From positions 1-19,281 of the forward strand of contig CANIRI010000011.1 of the NCBI GenBank assembly GCA_947469815.1: 19,281 nt of DNA, in the 5' to 3' direction. The stretch is from Comamonadaceae bacterium. GTDB taxonomy: Bacteria; Pseudomonadota; Gammaproteobacteria; Burkholderiales; Burkholderiaceae_C. The position numbers were made by a program, and so were the translations under genes. Shown piece after piece: positions 1 to 9,758 of this stretch; the stretch's first letter is position 1, and each line of letters opens with the position of its first letter. The notes below the pieces were generated by a model, which was not told where the DNA came from, ran no database searches, and saw only the letters and a program-made list of their open reading frames with translations.

Positions 1-686
<686 letters not shown>

Positions 687-687
<1 letters not shown>

Positions 688-1412
688 TGGACCACAGCAG
701 CTACGTCGCGCGCCGCGGCGAAATAGAACACTATTTCGACCGCACAGCAGCCAAGGCCTGGGAGGTTCTGACCTCCAACGCGCCGGTGGGACGCATCCGC
801 GCCACGGTGCGCGCCGGGCGCGACCGCATGCGCGGCACGCTGCTGTCCTGGTTGCCCGAGAACATGGAAGGTTTGCGCCTGCTCGACGCCGGTTGCGGCA
901 CCGGTGCCTTGGCATCCGAGGCGATGCGGCGCGGCGCGCACGTGGTTGCCATCGACTTGTCGCCCACGCTGGTGGACCTGGCGCAACAGCGCCACATCAA
1001 AGAATTGCACCAGGACCCCACGCTGGGTGCGCGCGGCGGCCGCATTGAATTCAGCGCCGGTGACATGCTGGCCGATGATCTGGGCAGCTTTGACCACGTG
1101 GTGTGCATGGATTCGCTGATCCATTACGACACACCGGACATCGTCAAAGCCGTGAACCGCCTGAGCTTGCGCACCCGCAGCAGCATCACCTTCACCTTCG
1201 CGCCGCACACGCCCTGGCTGGGCATGATGCACAGCGTGGGGCGATTGTTCCCGCGCAGCGACCGCTCGCCATCCCTGCAACCGGTGCTCAAGTGGGATTT
1301 GAAGTGGGGCTTTCGCAGCACGCTGGCCACCACCGGCTGGCAAGCAGGGCGTTCGCAGCGCATCAGCAGCGGTTTCTACACCTCGCACGCCTGGGAGTGG
1401 ACACGCACATGA
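687..1412 (+). CDS. bchM: Magnesium protoporphyrin IX O-methyltransferase BchM
   Basis: Transfers a methyl group from S-adenosylmethionine to the C13 propionate of Mg-protoporphyrin IX, making the monomethyl ester used by the cyclase (AcsF, encoded downstream). The 241-residue product has a class I methyltransferase fold. SAM motif I, LLDAGCGTG, is at residues 65-73, followed by the acidic strand VVAIDLS at about 87-92. The N-terminal EIEHYFDRTAAKAWEVL segment resembles other BchM proteins. I chose the ATG at 687, which overlaps the bchL stop as TGATG. A TTG one codon upstream (684) is possible but less likely. The stop overlaps the lhaA start as ATGA. Family identity is strong and is supported by the bchL-bchM-lhaA order typical of purple bacteria. 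Confidence 0.95.
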
Positions 1413-2863
1413 ACCTGTTGCGCGCCATCTCCGACCTGTTAGTGCGCCGCGTGCAGGCTGTCCTGCGCCCGCCCAAGTGGGTTATGGCCTACGGCATGCG
1501 CTTCATGCCCTTTGCCGATGCGGCCTCGCCCGAGTTGCCCATCGGGCGGCTGCTGCGCCTGTCGCTGTTCCAGGCCGTGATCGGCATGGTGACCACGCTG
1601 CTGGTGGGCACGCTGAACCGCGTGATGATTTTGGAGCTGGGTATTCCGGCCTGGTGGGTGGCGTTTGCCGTGGGCGCGCCGCTGATCCTCGCACCCCTGC
1701 GCACGGTAGTGGGCTACCGCAGCGACACGCATCCCTCGGTGCTGGGCCTCAAGCGCCTGCCCTATTTGTGGATGGGTACTCTTTTGCTGTTCGGCGGCTT
1801 GGCCATCATGCCGTTCGCGCTGCTGCTGCTCTCCGACCCCATGCCCAACACCTTGTGGGTCGGGCGTCTGGGCATGACGCTGACCTTCATGCTGGTCGGC
1901 CTGGGCCTGCAAGTCACGCAGACCGCTGGGATGGCACTGGCCACTGACCTGGCCACCGAAGAGAAGCGCCCCAGCGTCGTGGCCCTGCTGCACAGCATGC
2001 TGCTGCTGGGCATGGTGGCCAGCAGCCTGCTCTATGGCTTTTTGCTCCAGGATTTTTCGCCCAAGGTGCTGGTGCAGGTCATCCAGGGCAGCGCCGTGAC
2101 GGTGGTGGTCTTCAACCTGGTTTCCTTGTGGAAACAGGAAGCCCGGCAGGAGCGGCGCGCACCGCGCGCAGAGGGCGGTTTCTCACGCAGCCTTAAACGC
2201 CTGTTGGCGCAGCCGCAAATGGTGCGCTTTTTGTGGACCGTGGCACTGGGCACCTGTGCGCTCACGATGCAAGACATCCTGATCGAGCCCTTCGGTGGCC
2301 AGGTACTGGGCATGAGCGTGAGCGAAACCAGTTCCCTCAACGCTTTGTCCGCAGGTGGCGCATTTGTGGCATTCGCGCTGGCTGCCATGTGGCTGCGCCG
2401 GGGCGTGCATGCCTGCCGTCTGGCGGGTTGCGGTCTGCTGCTCGCGCTACCAGCGCTGGTCTTTCTGATTTTCTCGGTCCCGCTGCATTCCGTGCTTATG
2501 TTCCAAAGCGGCGCTTGCCTGCTGGGCTTTGGTACCGGTCTGTTTTCGGTGGGAACCCTGGTCACCGCCATGTCTTACCAGGACAAGGAATTTGTAGGCC
2601 TGGGCCTGGGCGCCTGGGGTGCGGTACATGCCACCGCCGGTGGCGTCGCCGCCATTCTGGCCGCGCTGCTGCGCGATGCAGTCGGCCATTGGACGGCGCA
2701 GGGTGCGATGGGGGAAGTGATGGACAACGTGGCCACCGGCTACAGCTTTGTTTTTCATTGTGAAATTTATTTGGTCTTTGCCACGCTGGTGGCTTTGGGG
2801 CCCCTGGTCGGTCGCGTGCGCCGAGCCAGTGGGATGCAGCAAGGTCGTTTTGTTTCTGTCTGA
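1409..2863 (+). CDS. lhaA: Light-harvesting complex 1 assembly protein LhaA (PucC family)
   Basis: Polytopic inner-membrane protein of the PucC/LhaA branch of the major facilitator superfamily, needed for efficient assembly of LH1 around the reaction centre. The 484-residue product is rich in hydrophobic helices, about 12 by eye, running from LFQAVIGMVTTLLVGTLNRV to the C-terminal VFATLVALGPLVG. Family-like segments include GYRSDTHPSVLGLKRLPY and QTAGMALATDLATEEKRP. The frame stays open upstream to 1103, but the ATG at 1409 is the sensible start. It gives the usual family length and overlaps the bchM stop by ATGA; the upstream extension only shadows bchM. The puhA ribosome-binding site overlaps its stop codon. 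PucC itself (LH2) is an alternative, but placement next to bchM and puhA is the standard lhaA locus. Confidence 0.93.
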   Translation: MNLLRAISDLLVRRVQAVLRPPKWVMAYGMRFMPFADAASPELPIGRLLRLSLFQAVIGMVTTLLVGTLNRVMILELGIPAWWVAFAVGAPLILAPLRTVVGYRSDTHPSVLGLKRLPYLWMGTLLLFGGLAIMPFALLLLSDPMPNTLWVGRLGMTLTFMLVGLGLQVTQTAGMALATDLATEEKRPSVVALLHSMLLLGMVASSLLYGFLLQDFSPKVLVQVIQGSAVTVVVFNLVSLWKQEARQERRAPRAEGGFSRSLKRLLAQPQMVRFLWTVALGTCALTMQDILIEPFGGQVLGMSVSETSSLNALSAGGAFVAFALAAMWLRRGVHACRLAGCGLLLALPALVFLIFSVPLHSVLMFQSGACLLGFGTGLFSVGTLVTAMSYQDKEFVGLGLGAWGAVHATAGGVAAILAALLRDAVGHWTAQGAMGEVMDNVATGYSFVFHCEIYLVFATLVALGPLVGRVRRASGMQQGRFVSV

Positions 2864-2875
2864 AGGAGCGAGAAC

Positions 2876-3655
2876 ATGGGAACTACTTTTACCGAGACGG
2901 GTGCCATCACCCAATATGTCGATGTAGCGCAATTGGTGCTCTACATTTTTTGGGGCTTCTTCGCGGGCTTGGTTTATTACCTCGTGCGTGAGAACCACCG
3001 CGAAGGCTATCCCATGGACGCAGGCCGTGACCCCGGCCCCAAGCAGGATGGCTGGCCGCCGGTACCCGAGCCCAAGCGCTTTGAGATGCACGATGGGCAG
3101 GTTTTCTTGTCGCCCGATGTGAACCGTCCCGATGGCGACTACAGCGCGGTACCGGCCCACCGTTTCAACGGCGCGCCGCTGGAGCCGGTAGGCGACCCGT
3201 TGCTGGCTGGTGTGGGTCCCGGTGCCTGGGCTGCGCGCGCTGATGTGCCCGACATGACGCACCACGGCGAAATCAAAATCGTCCCGCTGCGCGTCGCCTC
3301 CGACCACGGTGTTTCCTCGCGCGACACCGACCCGCGCGGCCTGCCGGTCTTTGATGCTGCAGGCGATCGGGCCGGCACGGTTGTGGACATGTGGGTAGAC
3401 CGCGCCGAGATGCTGTTCCGCTACATCGAGCTGCAGCCGAACGGCAGCAGCCAGCCGGTGCTGCTCCCGATAAACTTTGGCGTGATCCGGGCCGATGGCG
3501 TCCACGTGCATGCCCTGTATGCGCACCAGTTCGCCAACGTGCCCAAGACCCGCTCGCCCGAGAAAGTGACCTTTCTGGAAGAAGAAAAAATCATGGCGTA
3601 CTACGGCGCAGGCCTGCTGTATGCCGACCCGGACCGCCAGGAACCCATGGTATGA
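2876..3655 (+). CDS. puhA: Photosynthetic reaction centre H subunit PuhA
   Basis: H subunit caps the L/M core on the cytoplasmic side and shapes proton delivery to the secondary quinone. The 259-residue product has a single transmembrane helix near residues 19-36 (QLVLYIFWGFFAGLVYYLV). A conserved linker REGYPM follows, and then a soluble PRC-barrel domain with GLPVFDAAGDRAGTVVDMWVDRAE at about 159-182. The length matches the family (about 255-260). The start ATG is preceded by AAGGAG at 2863-2868, which overlaps the lhaA TGA. The stop overlaps puhB by ATGA. Very high confidence from sequence and from the puhABC context. Confidence 0.97.
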   Translation: MGTTFTETGAITQYVDVAQLVLYIFWGFFAGLVYYLVRENHREGYPMDAGRDPGPKQDGWPPVPEPKRFEMHDGQVFLSPDVNRPDGDYSAVPAHRFNGAPLEPVGDPLLAGVGPGAWAARADVPDMTHHGEIKIVPLRVASDHGVSSRDTDPRGLPVFDAAGDRAGTVVDMWVDRAEMLFRYIELQPNGSSQPVLLPINFGVIRADGVHVHALYAHQFANVPKTRSPEKVTFLEEEKIMAYYGAGLLYADPDRQEPMV

Positions 3656-4311
3656 GCACCCAGCACGAACACGAGTTCGAGGCCGCACCGGGCCTGCCCG
3701 AGAAGCTGCCGGCCGGTGAGCACATCATCTGGCAAGGTGCGCCCGAGTGGCGCAGCCTGGGCGTGTCCGCGTTTGGCTTGCGCACCATCGCCATGTACCT
3801 CTTGGTGATGTGGTTGCTGCAGTTCGCCCACCTGTGGGACCAGGGCGGCAGCGCTCTGGAGATGGCCAAGTACCTGGGTATGAGTGGCGGCTGTGCAGCC
3901 CTGGCTCTGGCCCTGCTCGGCGGATTCACCTATCTGGTGTCCAGCACCACGCTCTACACCCTGACCAACCGCCGCGTGGTGATGCGTATCGGCGTGGTGT
4001 TGGGTCTGACCCTGAACCTGCCCTACCGCCAAATCACCGGTGCCTCGCTCAAGGCGCTGGCGCGCGGAACGGGCGACCTGGCAGTCCAGATCAAGCCGGA
4101 CAGCCACATCGCCTACCTGCACCTGTGGCCCCATGCCCGCCCCTGGCACTTCAAAGCGCCGCAGCCCACGCTGCGCAGCATTGCGGGTGCCGAAGCCGTC
4201 AGCAACATGCTGCTGCAAGCCTGGCGTCTGGAAAACCCCAGCGAGCGTATGCAGGCCGGTGAAGCGACGTCTGCCCCTGCTATTGCACCCAACCACGGCC
4301 TGATGGCCTGA
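3652..4311 (+). CDS. puhB: Photosynthetic complex assembly protein PuhB
   Basis: PuhB helps assemble the reaction centre and so affects LH1-RC levels in purple bacteria. The 219-residue product has a hydrophilic N-terminus. Two hydrophobic helices lie at about 42-60 and 76-96. A segment resembling a bacterial PH-like domain follows (TTLYTLTNRRVVMRIG, about 99-114), with LPYRQI after it. The ATG at 3652 overlaps the puhA stop by four bases. The frame stays open upstream inside puhA, but that extension only shadows puhA. An independent terminator before puhC is not seen. Identification rests on position between puhA and puhC and on the PH-like YTLTNRRV motif. Confidence 0.92.
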   Translation: MSTQHEHEFEAAPGLPEKLPAGEHIIWQGAPEWRSLGVSAFGLRTIAMYLLVMWLLQFAHLWDQGGSALEMAKYLGMSGGCAALALALLGGFTYLVSSTTLYTLTNRRVVMRIGVVLGLTLNLPYRQITGASLKALARGTGDLAVQIKPDSHIAYLHLWPHARPWHFKAPQPTLRSIAGAEAVSNMLLQAWRLENPSERMQAGEATSAPAIAPNHGLMA

Positions 4312-4328
4312 ACCCCCGGAACACCACC

Positions 4329-4775
4329 ATGACCACCGCCTCCTCCAGCATGCCCATGCGCTCTATCCCCACCAGGCTGCCGATTACCTGGGGGCTGGTG
4401 GCGCTGGCGCTGATTCTGGTCGTGGTGAGCTGGATGAGCCTGCACAGCGAGCGCGACGCCCCGCCCACCGATGTGCAGGTCAGCCGCAGCCTGTTGTTTC
4501 GCGACATGCCCGGTGGTGACATCCTGATCACGGACGCCACGACCGGTGAGCACGTGGCGCGGGTCCAGGGTGAGCAAGGTTTTATCCGCGGCATCCTGCG
4601 CGCGCTCAACCGCAGCCGCAAGATGCGCGGCCTGGGGCCGGACGGCACCTTCGACCTCACACGCTTCGATGACGGACGCCTGGTGATCAGCGACCGCAGC
4701 ACGGGAGAACACCTAGATTTAGGTGCCTTCGGCCCGACTAATATCGGTTCGTTTGCACCCTTTATTGGCAAATGA
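4329..4775 (+). CDS. puhC: Photosynthetic complex assembly protein PuhC
   Basis: Small membrane-anchored protein that supports reaction-centre/LH1 assembly. The 148-residue product has a single membrane helix at about residues 19-37 (WGLVALALILVVVSW). A periplasm-facing globular domain follows, containing LLFRDMPGGDILITDATTGE, then FIRGILRALNRSRKMRG and a final LGAFGPTNIGSFAPF. These segments are typical of PuhC. It follows puhB after 17 bases and precedes acsF by 33 bases, one of the few non-overlapping joints in this superoperon. Confidence 0.92.
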   Translation: MTTASSSMPMRSIPTRLPITWGLVALALILVVVSWMSLHSERDAPPTDVQVSRSLLFRDMPGGDILITDATTGEHVARVQGEQGFIRGILRALNRSRKMRGLGPDGTFDLTRFDDGRLVISDRSTGEHLDLGAFGPTNIGSFAPFIGK

Positions 4776-4808
4776 CGGCCCTTTGACTACCCACGAAAGC
4801 CCAGCACC

Positions 4809-5891
4809 ATGAGCACCACCGCAGCCAAGTCCATCGCCACCGCCAGCGATGCCAACGAGAAAGCCGTCGAGAGCACGATGTTGAGCCCTCGCTTCTACAC
4901 CACCGACTTTGACGCCATGGACCGATTGGACGTGTCGTCCGTGCGCGGCGAGTGGGACGCCATGATGCGCGAGTACGAGGGCGACAACAACCATGACCAC
5001 TTCCAGCGTGATGCGCAGTTTGCCGACGAAGTGGCCGAGCTCATGCCCAAGCTGTCGCCGGAAATGCGCCAGGAATTTCTGGACTTTTTGATCAGCTCGC
5101 TGACCTCCGAGTTCTCCGGTTGCATTCTGTACAACGAGATCCGCAAGAACGTCGAAAACCCCGATATCAAGCAGCTGATGACCTATATGGCGCGTGATGA
5201 GTCACGCCATGCGGGCTTCATCAACCAGTCGCTGCGCGACTTCGGCTTAGGGATCGACATGGGCGACCTCAAACGCACCAAAGCCTATACCTTCTTCAAG
5301 CCCAAATACATTTTTTACGCGACCTACCTCTCCGAGAAAATCGGCTACGCGCGCTACATCACCATCTTCCGCCAACTGGAACAAAATCCGGACAAGCGCT
5401 TTCACCCCATCTTCCGTTGGTTTGAGCGCTGGTGCAACGATGAGTTCCGCCACGGTGAATCGTTTGCGCTCATCATGCGTGCCAACCCGCACCTGCTGCG
5501 CGGCGTCAACAAGCTGTGGATCCGCTTCTTCATTTTGGCGGTCTACGCCACCATGTATGTGCGCGACCACACGCGCCCCATGCTTCACCACGCCATGGGC
5601 CTGGACTCGGACGAGTACGACTACACCGTGTTCCGTATCACCACCGAGATCTCGCGCCAGGTCTTCCCGATTTCGCTGGACACCGACCACCCCGCTTTCC
5701 GCGCCGGTTTGGAAAATCTGTTCGCGATCTCGCAGGCCAATGACCGCGCCAAGGCGCGCGGCGGCGTCATCGGCAAGCTGACCCAGGGCGTCTGCGCCGT
5801 GCGCGCAGCGCTGACCTTTGGTCGCTTGTACCTGATGCCCGTGCAATCCAGCGAGCTGCCGCAGACCGTACGCATGGTGCCTGCATGGTGA
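4809..5891 (+). CDS. acsF: Magnesium-protoporphyrin IX monomethyl ester (oxidative) cyclase AcsF
   Basis: Membrane-associated di-iron enzyme that uses O2 to form the fifth ring (E ring) of protochlorophyllide from Mg-protoporphyrin monomethyl ester. The 360-residue product carries the expected carboxylate/histidine ligand set. These are E101 in LTSEFSGC, the pair E131-x-x-H134 in [10 protein letters not shown], and E212-x-x-H215 in [11 protein letters not shown]. Its presence shows that the pigment pathway can run in oxygen. The oxygen-independent cyclase BchE is not in this window. The start ATG at 4809 gives normal family length. The stop overlaps puhE by 7 bases. The puhC-acsF-puhE order is known from Rubrivivax-type clusters. 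Confidence 0.96.
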   Translation: MSTTAAKSIATASDANEKAVESTMLSPRFYTTDFDAMDRLDVSSVRGEWDAMMREYEGDNNHDHFQRDAQFADEVAELMPKLSPEMRQEFLDFLISSLTSEFSGCILYNEIRKNVENPDIKQLMTYMARDESRHAGFINQSLRDFGLGIDMGDLKRTKAYTFFKPKYIFYATYLSEKIGYARYITIFRQLEQNPDKRFHPIFRWFERWCNDEFRHGESFALIMRANPHLLRGVNKLWIRFFILAVYATMYVRDHTRPMLHHAMGLDSDEYDYTVFRITTEISRQVFPISLDTDHPAFRAGLENLFAISQANDRAKARGGVIGKLTQGVCAVRAALTFGRLYLMPVQSSELPQTVRMVPAW

Positions 5892-6706
5892 ACACGGCGC
5901 TGCAGATGGGCATGACGGACACCGCGGTGGCGGTGCTGTTTGCCCTGGTGTGCTGGTGGTTCGGTACGGGCATTATTTTGTTGCTCAACCGCTTGCCGGC
6001 GCAAAGCTTCCGCTGGAGTCTGGGTGGCTGGACTGTGCTGCTGTTCCTGAGCCTGTGGGGCGTGCAGATCAGCATGGGCTCGCACTCGGTCAGCAACGCC
6101 TTCATCGGCTTTGGCAGCGTGATCGTCATGTGGGGCTGGCACGAGTTGGCTTTCCTCACAGGCTCGGTCACCGGGCCGCGCCGCGCCCCGCTGGACGCAG
6201 ATGCCCGCGGCTGGGTACGCCTGCGCCAGGCGATTGCCGTGATCCTGCACCATGAGCTTGCGCTGATTGCCAACTTTGGCCTTCTTCTGGCCATGCAATC
6301 CGGCCAGCCCAACCATGTGGCGGTCTGCACCTTTGCGCTGCTGTGGTGTATGCGGGTCAGCGCCAAATTCAATCTGTATTTCGGCGTGCCGCGCACCGGA
6401 GCTGACTATCTACCCCAGCATTTGAAATACCTGGCGAGCTACTTTGTTGAAAAACCTGTGGGTCTGTGGTTCGCGTTCAGCACAGGCCTGGCCTGCTGCA
6501 TGTGGGTGTGGATGCTGGTACAGGCGCAGTCGCCATCGCAATCGCTCACCACCGGCTGGGTCTTGCTGGCCTCGCTGCTGGGCTTGGCCATTGTGGAACA
6601 CGCGCTGATGATTCTGCCGGTGCCGCTGGAGCGGGTGTGGGCCTGGGCGCTGGAGCGCCAGCATGTCGCCGTGTTCACTGCACCGGCGCCACTGGAAAGC
6701 AAATGA
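5885..6706 (+). CDS. puhE: Putative photosynthetic complex assembly protein PuhE (DUF3623 family)
   Basis: Integral membrane protein found only in photosynthesis gene clusters; its precise role is not established, and effects on bacteriochlorophyll/RC levels are reported for the family. The 273-residue product has about seven hydrophobic segments, including [34 protein letters not shown] and [19 protein letters not shown]. It also has the characteristic [24 protein letters not shown] and [13 protein letters not shown] stretches. The start ATG at 5885 lies 7 bases inside acsF; a GTG one codon later (5888) is possible. Its stop overlaps crtI by ATGA. Confidence 0.88.
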   Translation: MVNTALQMGMTDTAVAVLFALVCWWFGTGIILLLNRLPAQSFRWSLGGWTVLLFLSLWGVQISMGSHSVSNAFIGFGSVIVMWGWHELAFLTGSVTGPRRAPLDADARGWVRLRQAIAVILHHELALIANFGLLLAMQSGQPNHVAVCTFALLWCMRVSAKFNLYFGVPRTGADYLPQHLKYLASYFVEKPVGLWFAFSTGLACCMWVWMLVQAQSPSQSLTTGWVLLASLLGLAIVEHALMILPVPLERVWAWALERQHVAVFTAPAPLESK

Positions 6707-8256
6707 ACGCGCCCACGCCCCCCGAGTTTTTGACACCGGCCGACCTCGGGATCGACGCGCCGCTGCGCAGTCCGGGGCAACCCTTAGCGGTCGTCATCGG
6801 CAGCGGTTTTGGCGGGCTGGCCGCAGCGATTCGCCTGAGCGTGCGCGGCTACGCGGTGCAGGTGCTGGAAAAGCTGGACGCGCCCGGAGGACGCGCCTAT
6901 GTGCACTACCAGGACGGTTTCACCTTCGATGCTGGCCCGACCATCATTACCGCGCCTTTTTTGCTGGAAGAGTTGTGGACCCTGTGCGGCCGCACCTTCA
7001 GCGACGACATCGACCTGCGGCCCATGGCCCCGTTCTACCGCATCCGTTTCCATGACGGCACGCACTTTGACTACAGCGGCGATGAAGAAGCCATGCTGGA
7101 GGAAGTCGCCCGCTTCGAGCCGGCTGACGTGGCCGGCTACATGCGCTTTGTGCAAGACGCTGAACGCTGCAAAAAGCTGGGTTTCGAGGGTCTGGGCTCG
7201 GTGGCTTTTGACAGCCTGGGCGACCTGATCCGCGCCATCCCCGCCTTTGCCCGCATGGGCGCTTGGCGCAGCATTTACAGCCTGGTGGCCAAGCATTTCA
7301 AGAACGAGAAGTTGCGCACGGTGATGAGCTTTCACCCGCTGCTGATCGGCGGCAATCCCTTCTCGGTCACCTGCGCGTACGCGCTCATCAACTCGCTGGA
7401 GCGGACCTGGGGTGTGCACTCGGCCATGGGTGGCACCGGGGCCATCGTGCGTGGCATGGTCAAGCTGCTGGCCGAGCGCGGCGTACCGGTGCGCTGCAAC
7501 ACGCCGGTCGTCAAAATCCGCGTCGAGGGCAAGCGTGCCACAGGCGTGGAACTGGCCAATGGCGAATTCATGGCCGCCGACATCGTGGTCTCCAATGCAG
7601 ACTCGGCCTGGACCTACAAGCACCTGATCGAACCCCAACACCGCCGGGTGTGGACCGACCGCAAAATTGACAAGGGCCGCTACTCCATGGGCCTGTTTGT
7701 CTGGTACTTCGGCACCTCGCGCCAGTACCACGACATACCGCACCACATGATGGTGCTGGGGCCGCGCTACAAAGAGCTGCTCACCGACATCTTCAAACGC
7801 CACAAACTGGCCGATGATTTCAGCCTTTACCTGCACCGCCCGACTGCCACGGACCCCTCTTTGGCACCCGCCGGTTGCGACACGTTTTATGTGCTGGCAC
7901 CCGTGCCGCATCTGGACAGCGGAACCGACTGGGCCCAGCATGCCGAGCCCTACCGCCAGGCGATTGCCGCGCTGCTGGAAGCCAGCGTGCTGCCCGGCCT
8001 GCGCAGCCATATCGTCACATCCAAGGTCACCACGCCGCAGGATTTCCACGACCGGCTGTGGTCCTTCAAAGGCGCGGGCTTCGGCCTGGAGCCGCTGCTG
8101 CTGCAAAGCGCGTGGTTTCGCCCGCACAACCGCAGCGAAGACGTGGAAGGCCTGTACATGGTAGGCGCGGCAACGCACCCCGGTGCAGGCGTTCCCGGGG
8201 TTTTGATGTCAGCTAAAGCACTTGAAACGGTGGTACCGCATGTCCTTCCACGATGA
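6703..8256 (+). CDS. crtI: Phytoene desaturase CrtI
   Basis: FAD-dependent desaturase converting phytoene in three or four steps to neurosporene or lycopene. The 517-residue product has an N-terminal dinucleotide-binding fold (VVIGSGFGGLAAAIRL, about 30-45; LEKLDAPGGRA, 55-65). The substrate-entry segment DGFTFDAGPTIITAP follows, and the C-terminus has the typical GLYMVGAATHPGAGVPGVLMSAK. The start ATG at 6703 overlaps the puhE stop. The frame is open further upstream, but that part is a shadow of puhE. The second FAD desaturase-like gene in the window (crtD, - strand) is distinct in sequence, so the cluster has separate early and late desaturases. The number of desaturation steps cannot be read from sequence. 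In Rubrivivax the enzyme makes both products, feeding the spheroidene and spirilloxanthin branches. Confidence 0.95.
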   Translation: MNAPTPPEFLTPADLGIDAPLRSPGQPLAVVIGSGFGGLAAAIRLSVRGYAVQVLEKLDAPGGRAYVHYQDGFTFDAGPTIITAPFLLEELWTLCGRTFSDDIDLRPMAPFYRIRFHDGTHFDYSGDEEAMLEEVARFEPADVAGYMRFVQDAERCKKLGFEGLGSVAFDSLGDLIRAIPAFARMGAWRSIYSLVAKHFKNEKLRTVMSFHPLLIGGNPFSVTCAYALINSLERTWGVHSAMGGTGAIVRGMVKLLAERGVPVRCNTPVVKIRVEGKRATGVELANGEFMAADIVVSNADSAWTYKHLIEPQHRRVWTDRKIDKGRYSMGLFVWYFGTSRQYHDIPHHMMVLGPRYKELLTDIFKRHKLADDFSLYLHRPTATDPSLAPAGCDTFYVLAPVPHLDSGTDWAQHAEPYRQAIAALLEASVLPGLRSHIVTSKVTTPQDFHDRLWSFKGAGFGLEPLLLQSAWFRPHNRSEDVEGLYMVGAATHPGAGVPGVLMSAKALETVVPHVLPR

Positions 8257-9364
8257 CGCCGCGCTGGATCTGAACGACAGCGACAGCGCTGCGGGTCACC
8301 TCGGCCCGCAATACGACCTCGATGCCTGCGTGGCGCTGATGCGCGGGGGCTCCAAAAGCTTCTTCGCGGCAAGCAAACTGTTGCCGCCGCGGGTGCGCTC
8401 GGCGTCCATCGCCTTGTACGCTTTTTGCCGCGTGGCGGATGATGTGGTCGACGAAGGCGATGACCCGGCGGAGGGTCTGCGCCAGTTGCGCCTGCGGCTG
8501 GACTGCATCTACCAGGGCAACCCGGAAAACCACCTCGAGGACCACGCATTGGCCTTGGTGGTGCACCAGCACAAACTACCGCGCCCTCTCTTAGATGGCC
8601 TGCTCGACGGCTTTGGCTGGGACGCCGAAGGCACACGCTACGACAGTATGGAAGCGCTGCACGGCTACTGCGCCCGCGTGGCCGGTACGGTGGGGGCGAT
8701 GATGGCCTGGATCATGGGCGCGCGCGCCAGCAGCACCCTGGCACGGGCCTGCGAGTTGGGTGTGGCCATGCAGCTCACCAACATCGCCCGCGACGTCGGC
8801 GAAGATGCGCGCAACGGCCGCATGTACTTGCCGCTGGACTGGGTCCGCGAAGAAGGCCTGGACCCGCAAGCATGGCTGGAAAACCCCAGCAACCACCCCG
8901 CTATCCGCCGTGTGGTCGCGCGCATGCTGGAGCATGCCGACGCGCTGTACCTGCAATCCACCCCCGGCATAGCTGACCTGCCGCGCGACTGCCGCGCCGC
9001 CATCCAGGCCGCCCGCTTGATTTACGCCGAAATCGGCCACCAACTGGTTCGCAGCGGCCTCAACTCCGTGGACCAGCGCACCGTGGTCAGCTCCACCCGC
9101 AAGATGGCCCTCATCGGGCAAGCGCAGTTGCAAGCCGTTTGGGACAAGACCTCCACGACCAGTCCGCCGCCGCTGGAAGGCATCCGCTTTCTGGTGGAAG
9201 CCTGCCAGCACGCAGCGGCCCCCAGCCATGCGCTCCCCCACGGCTTCCCCAACCGCAGCATCACCGAGCGGATTTTGTGGATGATCAATTTGTTCGAACG
9301 CCTGAGCACCGAACGGCGGCAGCAAAGCATGGTGCGGCAGACCATGCATTACGGGCCGGGTTAG
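8240..9364 (+). CDS. crtB: Phytoene synthase CrtB
   Basis: Condenses two geranylgeranyl diphosphates into phytoene, the first committed carotenoid step. The 374-residue product has both Mg-diphosphate aspartate motifs of squalene/phytoene synthases: D67-x-x-x-D71 in CRVADDVVDEGD and D185-x-x-x-D189 in QLTNIARDVGED. MYLP follows shortly after the second motif. I chose the ATG at 8240, which overlaps crtI by 17 bases. A TTG at 8222 in the same frame is an alternative but has no support. It is the last gene of the + strand photosynthesis run. No T-rich terminator hairpin follows the stop. Confidence 0.95.
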   Translation: MSFHDDAALDLNDSDSAAGHLGPQYDLDACVALMRGGSKSFFAASKLLPPRVRSASIALYAFCRVADDVVDEGDDPAEGLRQLRLRLDCIYQGNPENHLEDHALALVVHQHKLPRPLLDGLLDGFGWDAEGTRYDSMEALHGYCARVAGTVGAMMAWIMGARASSTLARACELGVAMQLTNIARDVGEDARNGRMYLPLDWVREEGLDPQAWLENPSNHPAIRRVVARMLEHADALYLQSTPGIADLPRDCRAAIQAARLIYAEIGHQLVRSGLNSVDQRTVVSSTRKMALIGQAQLQAVWDKTSTTSPPPLEGIRFLVEACQHAAAPSHALPHGFPNRSITERILWMINLFERLSTERRQQSMVRQTMHYGPG

Positions 9365-9467
9365 CGCGTTCCGGGCGCGGTGCTGTGAATGAAACCCGTA
9401 TCACGCGGCACCAGCTTTAAAAGGATGGTGTCCCTAGGCGTACAGCTAGCCAATGGGTCTCCATTTT

Positions 9468-9758
9468 CTAGGGCGAAGAAGAAGTCACCCACGGATTGAT
9501 CACATCCAAGCCCAGATCCGCAAAATCCCGGCTGTTGCGCGTGACCATGCTCAAGCCATGCTGCGCGGCGCTTGCAGCTAAAAGGCTGTCGATGGCTGGC
9601 AGTGGGCGGCCAGCGGCAGACAGCAAACGACCCCAACGGTCGGCCACTTGCGCATCAACGGGCAGGATACGGCCCGCAAAAAACGCCGGTAAATCAGTTT
9701 CCAGCCAATCCGTGAGGGCCATACGCCGTTTGGCTCCTGTGGACGGCTGGTGCCGCAA
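9468..9758 (-). pseudogene. C-terminal remnant of a PIN-domain (VapC-type) toxin ribonuclease
   Basis: This - strand stretch translates to a good C-terminal half of a VapC/FitB-like PIN domain. It contains ALTDWLETDLPAFF and GRILPVDAQVADRWGRL. LPAIDSLLAASAAQHGL follows, then MVTRNSRDF and the terminal GLDVINPW. These cover the later acidic residues of the fold (Asp in PAID and in RDF). The N-terminal half, with the first catalytic Asp (usually in LLDTN) and the conserved Glu, is missing. Upstream sequence in the same frame (to about 10037) does not look like a PIN domain. The break lies somewhere in 9722-9758. No antitoxin gene is recognisable beside it. Active sites are incomplete, so it is most likely a dead relic. 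Confidence 0.72.

Noticed and set aside
1103..1408. Upstream extension of the lhaA frame
   Set aside because: It overlaps bchM completely, and the 1409 ATG gives the usual family length and an ATGA coupling.
2447..3688. 413-residue - strand open frame opposite lhaA and puhA
   Set aside because: Antisense to conserved genes and without any family signature.
6466..6702. Upstream extension of the crtI frame
   Set aside because: It overlaps puhE and adds no conserved sequence; the ATG at 6703 fits the family start.
6784..8178. 464-residue - strand open frame opposite crtI
   Set aside because: Long because of strand-symmetric GC-rich codons; composition and lack of motifs mark it as a shadow.
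9365..9467. PpsR/CrtJ-type site (TGT-N12-ACA) after crtB
   Set aside because: A TGT occurs, but no ACA falls at the right spacing. No convincing site was seen in the other intergenic gaps either, most of which are too short.
9432..9473. CCCTAG ... CTAGGG pair after crtB as a terminator
   Set aside because: Six-base arms with a loop of about 30 bases and no T-run; too weak.
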